Positions 1 through 7,876 of a stretch of 22,906 nt of DNA are shown piece after piece. The stretch comes from Candidatus Caldarchaeum sp. (lineage in GTDB: Archaea; Thermoproteota; Nitrososphaeria_A; Caldarchaeales; Caldarchaeaceae). The translations under genes and the position numbers were made by a program. The stretch lies in contig JANXEM010000043.1 in NCBI GenBank assembly GCA_025058435.1, forward strand, positions 1 through 22,906, written 5' to 3'. Within the stretch, counting starts at the first letter, position 1. Each line of letters opens with the position of its first letter. A model generated the notes under the pieces. The model ran no database searches. It saw nothing but the letters and a program-made list of their open reading frames with translations, and had not been told where the DNA came from.

Positions 1-332
1 GCGGGATAGTCCGCGTGCCCGGGCCTCGGCTTGTTCCGAAGTAATTCGTACGGTCTCGAATCAACGTCTTTGTTCCATACAAGCATCAGAATAGGTGCTC
101 CGGTGGTGTATCCGTTAAAGACTCCTGAAAGAATTTCTACGCGGTCTTCTTCGGACCTCATAGTCGTGACAAGCGACTGGCCCGGCCTTCGACGGTCGAG
201 CTCGACTTGGACGTCCTCCTCCGTCAAAGGTATGCCCGGCGGGCATCCGTCGACCAACGCTCCCACGCATCGGCCGTGGCTTTCGCCGAAGCTGACCACC
301 ACGAATCGTTCACCGATGATGTTGCCGGTCAA
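1..332 (-). CDS. aroC: Chorismate synthase, N-terminal part (runs off the left edge)
   Basis: Chorismate synthase makes chorismate from EPSP, the last step of the shikimate pathway, using reduced FMN. The frame reads leftward from a TTG at 330-332 for about 110 residues and is cut by the window edge. The N-terminus has the family hallmarks: FGESHG followed by [16 protein letters not shown] and LDRRRPGQS, then [20 protein letters not shown] and a segment ending RPGHADYP. All are standard in AroC and carry FMN/EPSP-binding residues. TTG is preferred because a stop lies a few codons upstream in frame and the protein then starts [10 protein letters not shown], as family members do. Only 14 nt separate it from the metalloprotease stop upstream, so the two may be co-transcribed although their functions are unrelated. 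Confidence 0.93.
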   Translation of the reverse strand, partial: MTGNIIGERFVVVSFGESHGRCVGALVDGCPPGIPLTEEDVQVELDRRRPGQSLVTTMRSEEDRVEILSGVFNGYTTGAPILMLVWNKDVDSRPYELLRNKPRPGHADYP

Positions 333-346
333 CGGGAGATGATGCT

Positions 347-2917
347 TCAGCCCTTCTCTTTACGTTTTACCGCCAGAACGACAGCCGCCGAAAAAACCAG
401 AACAATCAAGAGAAAAGACGGAGCCGACAGACCAGCCCTGACTTCGACGAAGCCTGATTCGGGCCGAACCATGAATTTTTGGCTATGTAAGAAGGTTTTG
501 GCGAGGCCTTCTACGGCGTCGTGGCTGACTTGGTGGAAAACGATGTATCCGTCGCCGTCTGTTTTGCCGCTTGCTTCTACGTGTCCAAGCCCGTTCCGCA
601 ACTCGACTTCGGCGCCGGTCTGCGGCACCCCAAAAAAGTCCACGACCTTCACCGTCACCGGATAAACCCTTAAACCAACCGTGTAAACCCCGGGAGCAGA
701 AACGACCAGCTCGTCCGACGCCTTGACGTCGACTCCGTTGAAAAGGATGCGGAAAATCTGGTTCCGCCCGACCGGAAGCCAAACAGGCTCGAAAGGCCCT
801 ACAACCAGCTCTTCTCCGTCGAAACCTACGGCTATGGTCGACGGGACGGGTCGGTTTTGGCTGTCGACGGTCGCCAGCCGGATGAGCGCTTCTTGGCGGT
901 AGGTTTGTTTGATAGTTTTCGGGCCGTCGACGGAGACCGTAACCCTGTTGTTTCGATGCTCGGCGACGTCGCCAACCATGCCGGTGAAGACAAGCCTCCT
1001 GCCTTCGTCGATGTAAACCACGGGCTCCGCCTCAACCTGGATGACTTCTCCAACTCTGACCCACGATTCGTCGACGCCGCCGGGTCTTTCTACCAATATC
1101 CGTGCTTCTTCAACCCAGTCGGCGACGAGAGTCAAAGGCCCAGTCATGGAAAAATTGCCGCCTTCCAAGTTTCGCCATCCGACGAACCGTACGCGCCTCC
1201 CCTCTCCGACTTCTTCCACGGCTTCCAAGTCGAGTGATACGACCGACCCCTTTTCCATCCATCCCGACTTCAAAGGCAGTCGATGGTCCGACACGACATC
1301 GAGGTAGTAGTATACCCGGTAGCGGGCTGTTATCAAGAGCGGTCCATACACCTTCAAATAAAGGGTCGTCGAGTTGCCCGCATCCGCTGTCCATCTTTCG
1401 AAAACTGCTTTTGTGCCGTTGTTCCAGTAGATTTCCTTTTGGACTTCGACCGATAGTTCCGAGTCGTAGGGGATCCATGAATCCAAAAGAATTTCTCGGC
1501 CATGGCTGGCTTTCACCACGACACGAAATTCAACATCCCATTCCGCCTTCAACCATACAGGGCCTTTTACCGAAACCCGCAAGGTTTTAGAAACATCGTG
1601 GATGCCCTCCGACGAATTAACGGCTTTCAGCCGGTAGCGCATGTTGCCTCCAGTTTCAACCAAACTGGTACGCACGAACAGCTCCGCGATAGAGCCTTCG
1701 TCAAACCAGCCGTCTCCTTCGAAAACATCAAACAACGACTCGACCCAGACACGGTGTTGGCGAACATAGGATGCTTCTACGGCCAAAGGCGTGTCGACGA
1801 CTATTTTCCGGAAATTTTCCTCGTATCCGTCGCTCCACCCCCTGAAGACGAGCCTTGTGTTGTTGCCGAAATCCACGGTTTTGTCCGTCCGGACAAACAA
1901 TTCAGACCCTTTGCGGAACCAGCCTACTATGCCGCCTTCAATCGTCTTTACCGAAACAAAGTAAAACACGTTGTAGCGAGCCACCAGCTCAACGTCCCCC
2001 GACACCACGAACTCCACGCTTCTCGCGTAAACAGTCCTCGACCCAGACAACATCCAATAGCCGAACACCTCCTTCGTCGCGTTGCCGAAGTCGGTTTCTC
2101 CGTCAGCGACGTACCTGAATAAAGTTCCTCGGGGCAGCTTGTATTCTTTCACGAGACGTTTGCCCAGCTCAGACTCTGCGTAAACTTTTATGATGAATGA
2201 CTGGATGCGGCCAGCAACGTGGATGTATGGGATGTTCGGCGGAAGCGAGACTGATTCCGTCGTCGGTCTTCGGAACACGCCGTCCGAAAGCCAAGCGTAG
2301 GCGACTGCGAGAGCGTAGATGTTCAGGGTTGATGGGTATTCCGCGTTGTTCAGCCTTTCGTACATGAGGTCGCCGCCGTAGTTTGAATGACCCAGCCCGA
2401 GGGCGTGTCCGTATTCATGGGCCACGACCTTGTAGGCCGTGGCTGCGTTGCCGCCGACGCATGTCCTCGAGATGCGAATCCAGACCCGGGCTATTTCCAG
2501 GGTTAGCGGATTGTGTCTAATCGACGCGAGGCCGCAGGTTCTTTCGCCCAAAGTCGACACGTATTCGACCGATACGTCGGCTTCGTCGGGCTCAGTCACA
2601 AACACCACGTTCAAAGACAGCAAATACTCATAACCGTAGGCCTCCACGAACACCCTGAAGCTTTCATACCAGACAAGCACTCCACGACGCGCGGACTCAT
2701 CAAAAACTTCAGACCCCGAGGGGAAAAAGTAAACCCGTAACGTGGGCTTCGCCCACGCTCCCAGCAACTCTATCCTACTGTCTGCCGGAGGACCGCTGGC
2801 TTGCTGTTGGACTTGGTAGGAGCTCGCGATGGTAAATTCAAGGTAATGCTGCGTTGGAAACGGAGTAGCTGCCGATATGGTCAGCAGCACAAACAGCAGC
2901 GTTAGCAGCCTAAACAA
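347..2917 (-). CDS. Secreted, membrane-anchored matrixin-like zinc metalloprotease with surface repeats
   Basis: An 856-residue predicted extracellular protease. Residues 1-20 form a signal peptide ([20 protein letters not shown]). The catalytic domain spans roughly 50-210 and has the metzincin motif [11 protein letters not shown] (167-177), giving three zinc ligands and the catalytic Glu, with a Met-turn-like DLMYE around 184-188. From about 235 to 700 come some six divergent modules of about 70 residues with the recurring pattern W-(F/M)-(R/E/D)-KG ... F-x-GW ... GP-(L/V) ... A-(D/R/S)-(Y/W), like the InlB-type B repeats of archaeal surface proteins. A carboxypeptidase-regulatory-like beta domain follows at about 770-820. 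A C-terminal transmembrane helix (about 830-850) ends in KRKEKG, anchoring it in the membrane. The TTG start is forced by an adjacent upstream TAG. Substrate unknown. Confidence 0.85.
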   Translation of the reverse strand: MFRLLTLLFVLLTISAATPFPTQHYLEFTIASSYQVQQQASGPPADSRIELLGAWAKPTLRVYFFPSGSEVFDESARRGVLVWYESFRVFVEAYGYEYLLSLNVVFVTEPDEADVSVEYVSTLGERTCGLASIRHNPLTLEIARVWIRISRTCVGGNAATAYKVVAHEYGHALGLGHSNYGGDLMYERLNNAEYPSTLNIYALAVAYAWLSDGVFRRPTTESVSLPPNIPYIHVAGRIQSFIIKVYAESELGKRLVKEYKLPRGTLFRYVADGETDFGNATKEVFGYWMLSGSRTVYARSVEFVVSGDVELVARYNVFYFVSVKTIEGGIVGWFRKGSELFVRTDKTVDFGNNTRLVFRGWSDGYEENFRKIVVDTPLAVEASYVRQHRVWVESLFDVFEGDGWFDEGSIAELFVRTSLVETGGNMRYRLKAVNSSEGIHDVSKTLRVSVKGPVWLKAEWDVEFRVVVKASHGREILLDSWIPYDSELSVEVQKEIYWNNGTKAVFERWTADAGNSTTLYLKVYGPLLITARYRVYYYLDVVSDHRLPLKSGWMEKGSVVSLDLEAVEEVGEGRRVRFVGWRNLEGGNFSMTGPLTLVADWVEEARILVERPGGVDESWVRVGEVIQVEAEPVVYIDEGRRLVFTGMVGDVAEHRNNRVTVSVDGPKTIKQTYRQEALIRLATVDSQNRPVPSTIAVGFDGEELVVGPFEPVWLPVGRNQIFRILFNGVDVKASDELVVSAPGVYTVGLRVYPVTVKVVDFFGVPQTGAEVELRNGLGHVEASGKTDGDGYIVFHQVSHDAVEGLAKTFLHSQKFMVRPESGFVEVRAGLSAPSFLLIVLVFSAAVVLAVKRKEKG

Positions 2918-2940
2918 CTATCGAGCTAACGAACGCGGCC

Positions 2941-2948
2941 ATATTAAA
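2941..2948 (-). promoter_or_regulatory. TATA-like box for the metalloprotease gene
   Basis: On the minus strand this reads TTTAATAT, 23 nt before the TTG start at 2917. That spacing fits transcription beginning at or very near the start codon, and there is no Shine-Dalgarno sequence. Confidence 0.5.
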
Positions 2949-3022
2949 CCTTATTTGAGCGGCTCAGCCAAATGCCTTCCGTTCACAGCTCAGTATAACT
3001 CTGAAACATCACCGCCGCGTCA

Positions 3023-3030
3023 CATAAATA
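3023..3030 (+). promoter_or_regulatory. TATA-like box for the tRNA methyltransferase gene
   Basis: CATAAATA lies 29 nt before the ATG at 3060, with no Shine-Dalgarno sequence between. This helps choose 3060 as the start over the longer open frame beginning at 2877. Confidence 0.5.
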
Positions 3031-3059
3031 CCGAGAACCATCTCTTAACCTTTGCAGAA

Positions 3060-3842
3060 ATGCAGACACACAGCCAAACCATATCCGACGGCGACAGAGT
3101 ACTCATCATCACCGAGAAGAAAAAACGCTATCTCGTCCAAGTCCGTGACGGCAAAAAATTTCACACCAGCGAAGGATTCGTCGACCTGTCGAACATCATC
3201 GGTAAGCTTAGCGGTTGCTCCGTCGCCTCAAACACCGGCGCCCGAATGCTCGTCTTCAAACCGACCATAACAGACGTGTTGATGTTTCTCCCGAGAACAA
3301 CCCAAATCGTTTACCCCAAAGACCTCGGCTACATCGTCGCCGCCTCCGGCGTAGGCCCCGGCTCCGTGGTTTTGGAGGCGGGCACTGGGACGGGGGTTCT
3401 CGCGGCGTTTCTCGCAAACATGGTACGGCCTTTGGGAAAGGTCTACAGCTACGACATCAAGTTGGAAAACATCCAGTCGGCCGCCGTCAAGCTCCGAGCC
3501 CTCGGTTTAGATGAATTCATCGAATTGAAGCACGGCGACATATCCGCTGGAGTTGAAGAAAGAAACGTAGACGCCGCGGTGATAGACGTCCCAGAGCCTT
3601 GGACCGCCGTCAAGCCCTGCCGCGAAGCCCTCAAGCCCGGAGGTGTCTGGGTTTCGCTCAGCCCAACCATCGAACAGGTTGTTCAGACGTTTGAGGCCAT
3701 GGAAGGAACCGGTTTCGCTGACCTATCCTGCGTCGAGCTTTTATTGAGAAACATCCGCGTAAAAAGGGGGATGACGAGGCCCGAATTCCTCATGAGAGGC
3801 CACACAGCCTACATCGTTACAGCCCGCAAAACAGTCGACTAA
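3060..3842 (+). CDS. trmI: tRNA (adenine-N1)-methyltransferase, TrmI family
   Basis: A 260-residue SAM-dependent enzyme expected to make m1A at position 58 (and 57 in archaea) in the T-loop of tRNAs. The N-terminal small beta domain (1-75) is followed by the conserved RTTQIVYPKDLGYI (79-92). SAM motif I is VLEAGTGTG (104-112), and D176-VPEPW-181 matches the family's catalytic D-x-P-x-PW loop. The C-terminal R-GHTAYIVTARK is typical. Length equals that of known TrmI proteins. The frame stays open upstream to 2877, but that stretch overlaps the divergent protease gene, has no family similarity and lies before the TATA-like box. The stop codon overlaps that of the convergent adenylate kinase gene by 4 nt (CTAA). 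Confidence 0.93.
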   Translation: MQTHSQTISDGDRVLIITEKKKRYLVQVRDGKKFHTSEGFVDLSNIIGKLSGCSVASNTGARMLVFKPTITDVLMFLPRTTQIVYPKDLGYIVAASGVGPGSVVLEAGTGTGVLAAFLANMVRPLGKVYSYDIKLENIQSAAVKLRALGLDEFIELKHGDISAGVEERNVDAAVIDVPEPWTAVKPCREALKPGGVWVSLSPTIEQVVQTFEAMEGTGFADLSCVELLLRNIRVKRGMTRPEFLMRGHTAYIVTARKTVD

Positions 3843-4435
3843 AGGCCCATGATACTCTTCATCGTTTGGGCGATCTGTTCCGCGGCCGCATCCGCGTGCT
3901 CGAAAGGACGTGATTCGGGATAATTCAAGCTCACTATTTTCAGGTAGCAGGCCGCCGCGTTCGCCGCCGCGACGACAAACTGTTTCCCAACCGACTGGTC
4001 GAAGCTGATTTCCTCAAGCGAAGCAGTCTCTCTCATCCTGTCGACGCCTCCCGTCAAATCCCTAAGACGCCTGTTCAAGATGTCTTCGGGCCTGCATTCG
4101 ATGAAAACGATCAAATCCGGCGAAATGATGCGAACCGCCTCGGAGGGAAGCCCCGGATAATATCCCGAAGGTGTTTTGATCACTGAATGTGTGTCGACGA
4201 CGACGTCATGCATGGAGGCAATCCTTTCCGCTGCCTTGAGTTGTAGCTTTTGATAGTCCCTGAGCTTGAGGCGTTTCCTCATTTCATCACGATGGGTTAT
4301 TCCGTAGCCTTTCGAAGCCTCTTCAAACATCAAGTCACCGTAGTTAACTATTTTGACCGATGGGAGAAGATCGACCAACTTTTTCAAAGTGGTTGTTTTG
4401 CCCGAACCGGGCAGAGCAGTAACAACAGCCTTCAC
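3839..4435 (-). CDS. adkA: Archaeal-type adenylate kinase
   Basis: A 198-residue kinase interconverting ATP + AMP and 2 ADP in the cytoplasm. The N-terminal P-loop ALPGSGKTTT (7-16) is followed by IVNYGDLMFEEA and HRDEMRKR, and then DTHSVIKTPSGYYPGLP and the IECRPEDILNRRLRD segment. These are characteristic of the archaeal AdkA family and distinct from bacterial Adk, which carries a different LID domain. Length is normal (about 190-200). It starts at GTG, 31 nt after the stop of the zinc-ribbon/coiled-coil gene on the same strand, so the two probably form a transcription unit. The 3' end overlaps trmI by 4 nt. In many archaea adkA sits with ribosomal or secY genes; that context is absent here. 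Confidence 0.9.
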   Translation of the reverse strand: MKAVVTALPGSGKTTTLKKLVDLLPSVKIVNYGDLMFEEASKGYGITHRDEMRKRLKLRDYQKLQLKAAERIASMHDVVVDTHSVIKTPSGYYPGLPSEAVRIISPDLIVFIECRPEDILNRRLRDLTGGVDRMRETASLEEISFDQSVGKQFVVAAANAAACYLKIVSLNYPESRPFEHADAAAEQIAQTMKSIMGL

Positions 4436-4466
4436 AGGGGGCCAAAACGTTTCCGAAGTTAAAAAG

Positions 4467-5306
4467 CTACCCTCCCCGAAGCTCCAGCTGCCTCTCCAGC
4501 TTCTGCTTCAACGAAAGATATTCGCTCTGCTTCAGCTCCCCAATCTTGTACCGAAGCTCTAATTTGTTCAACTCCTTCTTGATTTTCTGATGCTGCTCCA
4601 TCAACACCTCCAGAACCTTCAGACTCGCCTGCACGTCCTGCTCAAAGACGTTGATAACCTCCTGCTTCATACCGAGTTCCCTGCCGCTCGTCTTGACCTT
4701 GTTCAGCCGTTCCTCCAGCTGAGACTTGAAAGTCGGCAAATCACCCAACCTGATGTTGAAAGGGTTACGGAGATACATGAGCTTCGGCCTCAGCTTGCCG
4801 ATTTCCTTCTCTATCTCCAATTTCTGGGTGATGTACTGCCTGTCTGGTATTTCGCCGACTTCATGCTTGACTTTGAGCTTTTCAAGCGTGGCATTCAAAG
4901 AATTAATCCGTTCTTCAACCTTCTTAATCTCCGCCTCCCTTCTTTCGTCCAGCGTACGCAGACGCGAACGATATTCGTGGAAAAGCTCCTCGAATACATC
5001 CTGCTCGGCTTCCTTCTCCAAAAACAAGTCGATGAGACGGAAATACCAGAGATAGACCGTCGACATCTGGTCGACCAACCTCTTTTCCTCGACAGCTACC
5101 TCTTCGGGAGAAGGAAGCGATGTTACCTGTTGTTCAACCGATTCGGCGGGAACCTCCTGAGGCTGAACCTGCGCTGGTTCGGCTTCTTCGACTACGGGCT
5201 TCGGCGGCTCCGTCGGCTGCTCCAAAGTGTATCCACAGTATATGCAGAATTTTCCCTTTATAGTCAGCCGGTGACAATTCGGACATTCGATCCTAGTGGT
5301 CGCCAA
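4467..5306 (-). CDS. Zinc-ribbon protein with long coiled coil, function unknown
   Basis: A 279-residue soluble protein I do not recognise as a named family. Residues 8-25 hold a zinc ribbon, CPNCHRL...FCIYCG. A linker rich in Pro, Glu and Val (28-75) follows. From about 80 to the end it is almost all charged heptad-like helix (EERINSLNATLEKLKVKHEVGEIPDRQY and similar). Two segments of the form (Y/H)-(K/E)-(I/V)-GE-(I/L)-x(2-3)-(Q/E)-Y appear, at about 150-160 and 255-265 (VGEIPDRQY and IGELKQSEY), like the short helix-turn units of coiled-coil proteins that bind other coiled coils. It lacks the PRC-barrel of CdvA. The TTG start has a TATA-like box 24 nt upstream. It shares strand and spacing with adkA and is divergent from the histone gene. 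Confidence 0.8.
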   Translation of the reverse strand: MATTRIECPNCHRLTIKGKFCIYCGYTLEQPTEPPKPVVEEAEPAQVQPQEVPAESVEQQVTSLPSPEEVAVEEKRLVDQMSTVYLWYFRLIDLFLEKEAEQDVFEELFHEYRSRLRTLDERREAEIKKVEERINSLNATLEKLKVKHEVGEIPDRQYITQKLEIEKEIGKLRPKLMYLRNPFNIRLGDLPTFKSQLEERLNKVKTSGRELGMKQEVINVFEQDVQASLKVLEVLMEQHQKIKKELNKLELRYKIGELKQSEYLSLKQKLERQLELRGG

Positions 5307-5330
5307 CCCGCTTTTAACGAGAATGTCGCC

Positions 5331-5338
5331 TTAATAAA
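5331..5338 (-). promoter_or_regulatory. TATA-like box for the zinc-ribbon/coiled-coil gene
   Basis: On the minus strand this reads TTTATTAA, 24 nt before the TTG at 5306. It fits a leaderless transcript covering this gene and probably adkA. Confidence 0.5.
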
Positions 5339-5489
5339 ACTTGCTAATCGCCTTCAGCGCCATAATTACGCATGAATACCGTGATAAATCGCTCGGTAAA
5401 TGGCCAAAAGCCTCCACATAGCTTTTCAGCACATCTTGAGCTCTTTTATGCCTTTAACAGTTTTAAGCAACCGTAAAGCTGTAGATTCG

Positions 5490-5729
5490 ATGTCGGAAAA
5501 GCAAGCTGACATTCCATCAGCTCCCATCCACCGCATAATGAAGAAAGCAGGAGCGGCCCGTGTTAGCGAGGACGCGGCCGAAGAGTTGCGGAAAATCCTT
5601 GAAAACGTTGGAACGATGATTGCAAAAGAGGCGTTTGAGCTGGCTCAGTACGCGGGCCGTCGTACGGTCAAGAAAGAAGATGTTGAAAGAGCTGCAAAAA
5701 CTGTTTTGAGGAACATTCCGGCTGCATAG
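5490..5729 (+). CDS. Archaeal histone (HMf family)
   Basis: A 79-residue single histone fold that dimerises and wraps DNA. The sequence follows HMfB closely: APIHRIMKKAGAARVSEDA (alpha-1 and loop L1), then the long central helix ELRKILENVGTMIAKEAFELA, then AGRRTVKKEDVERAAK (loop L2 and alpha-3), with the conserved arginine, threonine and lysine of L2. Length is normal, with a short N-terminal tail (MSEKQADIPS) and a short C-terminal tail (NIPAA). The ATG at 5490 is chosen because the fold begins ten residues later. A longer in-frame start at 5400 would add 30 residues with no histone similarity across the likely promoter (TTTTATG at 5444-5450). It lies 46 nt before the thermosome gene. Confidence 0.95.
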   Translation: MSEKQADIPSAPIHRIMKKAGAARVSEDAAEELRKILENVGTMIAKEAFELAQYAGRRTVKKEDVERAAKTVLRNIPAA

Positions 5730-5730
5730 A

Positions 5731-5740
5731 TTTAAATTAT
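5731..5740 (+). promoter_or_regulatory. TATA-like box for the thermosome gene
   Basis: TTTAAATTAT just after the histone stop, 35 nt before the thermosome ATG. The wider spacing suggests a short leader of about 10 nt. GAGGT at 5762-5766, ten nt before the ATG, could serve as a Shine-Dalgarno site, unlike at most genes here. Confidence 0.45.
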
Positions 5741-5775
5741 TCCTGATGCGTCAACCGTTTAGAGGTTGATGAAAC

Positions 5776-7404
5776 ATGTCTTTGGCGCCAGGTCAGCCAG
5801 TAATAATTTTGAAGGAAGGGACGACGAGGACACAGGGTAGGTCTGCCCAGAGGAACAACATCGCCGCCGCGAAAATCATCGCCGAAATCGTGCGGACGAC
5901 TTTGGGCCCGAAAGGAATGGATAAGCTATTAGTGGATAATATCGGAGACGTCATAGTGACCAACGACGGGGCGACCATCCTCGAAAAGATAGACGTTGAA
6001 CATCCCGCGGCAAAGATGATCATAGAAGTCGCCAAGTCGCAGGACCATGTTGTCGGCGATGGGACGACAACGGCCGTCATCCTCGCGGGCGAGCTGCTTA
6101 AGAAGGCGGAAGAATTGATTGAACAGAAGATCCACGCCAGCACAATCATCTCCGGCTACAAAAAAGGCTTGGAAAAGGCCTTGGAAGTCATAAACGAAAA
6201 CGCCGTAAAAATCGACTTGAAAGACCGCGAAACGCTCCGGAAAGTCATAACCACAGCCCTTGGAAGCAAATCGCTCGGATTCGCCCTCGACAAGCTGGTC
6301 GACATCGCCATCGATTCGGTTCTTAGCGTCGTAAAGGAGAGCGACGGAAAACTCAAGGCCGACAAAGACGACATCCAGATTGTCAAAAAGATCGGCAAAA
6401 GCCTTGGCGAAACGGAGTTGATTCGAGGTGTTGTCGTCGATAAGGAAGTCGTTCACGCCGCCATGCCGAAGCGGGTAGAAAATGCTCGGATAGCTTTGGT
6501 CGACAGCCCATTCGAAATTGAGAAGACGGAGTTCAGCGCCGAAATCAGAATACGCGACCCGTTGAAGATTAAGGAGTTTCTCGACGAAGAGACCAACATT
6601 TTGAAGGGCATGGTCGACAAGGTGAAGGCCATCGGCGCCAACGTCGTGTTCTGTCAGAAGGGTATCGACGACGCGGCCCAGTTCTTCCTCGCCAAGGAAG
6701 GTATTCTCGCTGTTCGCCGAGTCAAGAAAAGCGACATGGAGAAACTCGCCAAAGCAACTGGCGGAAGGGTGGTGACGAATTTTGAAGACCTTTCCGCGAA
6801 GGACTTAGGCCGGGCGGGCCTTGTGGAGGAAAGGAAAATCGGCGAGGACAGGATGGTGTTCGTGGAGAAGTGCGAGAACCCGAAGTCGGTCGCCATCCTT
6901 TTGAGGGCCGGTCTCGAAAGACAGCTTGACGAAGCGGAAAGGGCGTTGAACGACGCCATCATGAACATGATCGACCTCGTCGACGACCCGAGAATCGTCG
7001 CCGGCGGAGGAGCCATCGAAGAGGAAATTAGCCGACAGGTTCGACTGGCTTCTGGACGCCTGTCCGGCAAAGAGCAGCTGGCCTACCTTGCTTTCGCAGA
7101 CGCCGTCGAATCCATTCCCAGAACGCTTGCAGAGAACGCGGGCCTCGAGCCTGTCGAAATAATGGCCCAGATCCGCCACGCCCACGAAAACAACGGAAGA
7201 ACTGTCGGTGTAAACATCTTCGGAGGAGGTGTCGCGGACATGCTCAAATCCGGCGTGATAGAGCCGGCGAAAGTGAAGATTCACGCGCTGAGGTCAAGCT
7301 TCGAAGCCGCTTCGATGGTTCTCCGGATCGACGACGTAGTGGCGGCCACGAGGAAGAAGGAAGAAAAGAAGAAAGAAGGCGAAATGGAAACGCCGGAATT
7401 CTAA
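5776..7404 (+). CDS. ths: Thermosome subunit (group II chaperonin)
   Basis: A 542-residue subunit of the archaeal CCT-like chaperonin, which folds proteins in an ATP-driven double ring. Signatures include LGPKGMDKLLVDNIGDVIVTN near the start, the ATP-site segment VTNDGATIL, the GDGTTT nucleotide loop (about residues 96-101), VVGG-like AGGGAIEEEI around 411-420 and NIFGGG near 479. Length is normal. The C-terminus ends in a charged tail, KKEEKKKEGEMETPEF, instead of the GGM repeats found in many thermosomes. It is a single gene with its own promoter, following the histone gene. Only one subunit type is seen in the window; others may lie elsewhere. Confidence 0.97.
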   Translation: MSLAPGQPVIILKEGTTRTQGRSAQRNNIAAAKIIAEIVRTTLGPKGMDKLLVDNIGDVIVTNDGATILEKIDVEHPAAKMIIEVAKSQDHVVGDGTTTAVILAGELLKKAEELIEQKIHASTIISGYKKGLEKALEVINENAVKIDLKDRETLRKVITTALGSKSLGFALDKLVDIAIDSVLSVVKESDGKLKADKDDIQIVKKIGKSLGETELIRGVVVDKEVVHAAMPKRVENARIALVDSPFEIEKTEFSAEIRIRDPLKIKEFLDEETNILKGMVDKVKAIGANVVFCQKGIDDAAQFFLAKEGILAVRRVKKSDMEKLAKATGGRVVTNFEDLSAKDLGRAGLVEERKIGEDRMVFVEKCENPKSVAILLRAGLERQLDEAERALNDAIMNMIDLVDDPRIVAGGGAIEEEISRQVRLASGRLSGKEQLAYLAFADAVESIPRTLAENAGLEPVEIMAQIRHAHENNGRTVGVNIFGGGVADMLKSGVIEPAKVKIHALRSSFEAASMVLRIDDVVAATRKKEEKKKEGEMETPEF

Positions 7405-7450
7405 CATCTTTTTAAAAATTGCTCGAGTTTTTTAGATAATTTTTTTAACG
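7405..7450 (+). terminator. T-rich stretch after the thermosome gene
   Basis: Several runs of five to eight T (7419-7424, 7428-7433, 7440-7446) follow the thermosome stop without a clear stem-loop, as is usual for archaeal intrinsic termination. Part of the last run (TTTTTTAA, 7441-7448) could also act as the TATA box of the next gene, 23 nt before its ATG. Confidence 0.4.
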
Positions 7451-7471
7451 ACCTTTTCCAGCCGAGCTGAT

Positions 7472-7852
7472 ATGAGAATTAGGACCGTATTGGGCGCTCT
7501 CGTCGGTGTGGGCGTTCTTCTTCAGATATTCCTCGGAGAATCTGGTCTGGCTGCGGGTGCTTTCCGAGACATTCACGCCGCAATAGGCCTACTGGGCATC
7601 GTCGTGACGGCCGGCTATCTATTCATGAACAACCGTAACAGAGCTATGGCGGCGATCGCGGCGGTTGTCTTGCTGATAACGGTCGTCCAAGCCGTGATGG
7701 GGCTTTCCCTGTATGGCTGGCTCCGTCTCGAAATTCCCTACAGAGCGTTGATAGAAAGCCATCGTGGAACTGCATACATCCTGTTTGCTTTGGGAATCGC
7801 GGCGAGCGTCGTGGCCGTGATTATTCGGCGGCGGTCGAAGGCAACTTCTTAA
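7472..7852 (+). CDS. Small four-helix membrane protein, possibly haem-binding
   Basis: A 126-residue integral membrane protein with four predicted helices: about 5-22, 35-53, 58-77 and 97-118. It ends in a positively charged tail (RRRSKATS). Two histidines sit at helix edges, in RDIHAAIGLLG (helix 2) and ESHRGTAYILF (helix 4). Paired helix-2/helix-4 histidines within a four-helix bundle occur in b-type haem proteins and in the half-size archaeal haem A synthases (CtaA type), so a haem role is possible. The match is only a pattern and I cannot assign a family. It has its own probable promoter and sits 24 nt before the acyl-CoA dehydrogenase start. Confidence 0.8.
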   Translation: MRIRTVLGALVGVGVLLQIFLGESGLAAGAFRDIHAAIGLLGIVVTAGYLFMNNRNRAMAAIAAVVLLITVVQAVMGLSLYGWLRLEIPYRALIESHRGTAYILFALGIAASVVAVIIRRRSKATS

Positions 7853-7876
7853 ATTTTGGTATCTTCTTTCCTTTAC

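Noticed and set aside
2877..3059. N-terminal extension of the tRNA methyltransferase frame to 2877
   Set aside because: The added 61 residues overlap the divergent protease gene and both promoters and have no TrmI similarity.
4590..5375. A 261-codon plus-strand open frame opposite the zinc-ribbon/coiled-coil gene
   Set aside because: The antisense of a Glu/Lys-rich coiled coil naturally stays open and gives Leu/Phe-rich protein. The minus-strand product has a zinc ribbon and a suitable promoter.
5400..5489. N-terminal extension of the histone by 30 residues
   Set aside because: It crosses the likely promoter, and archaeal histones normally start just before the fold, as from 5490.
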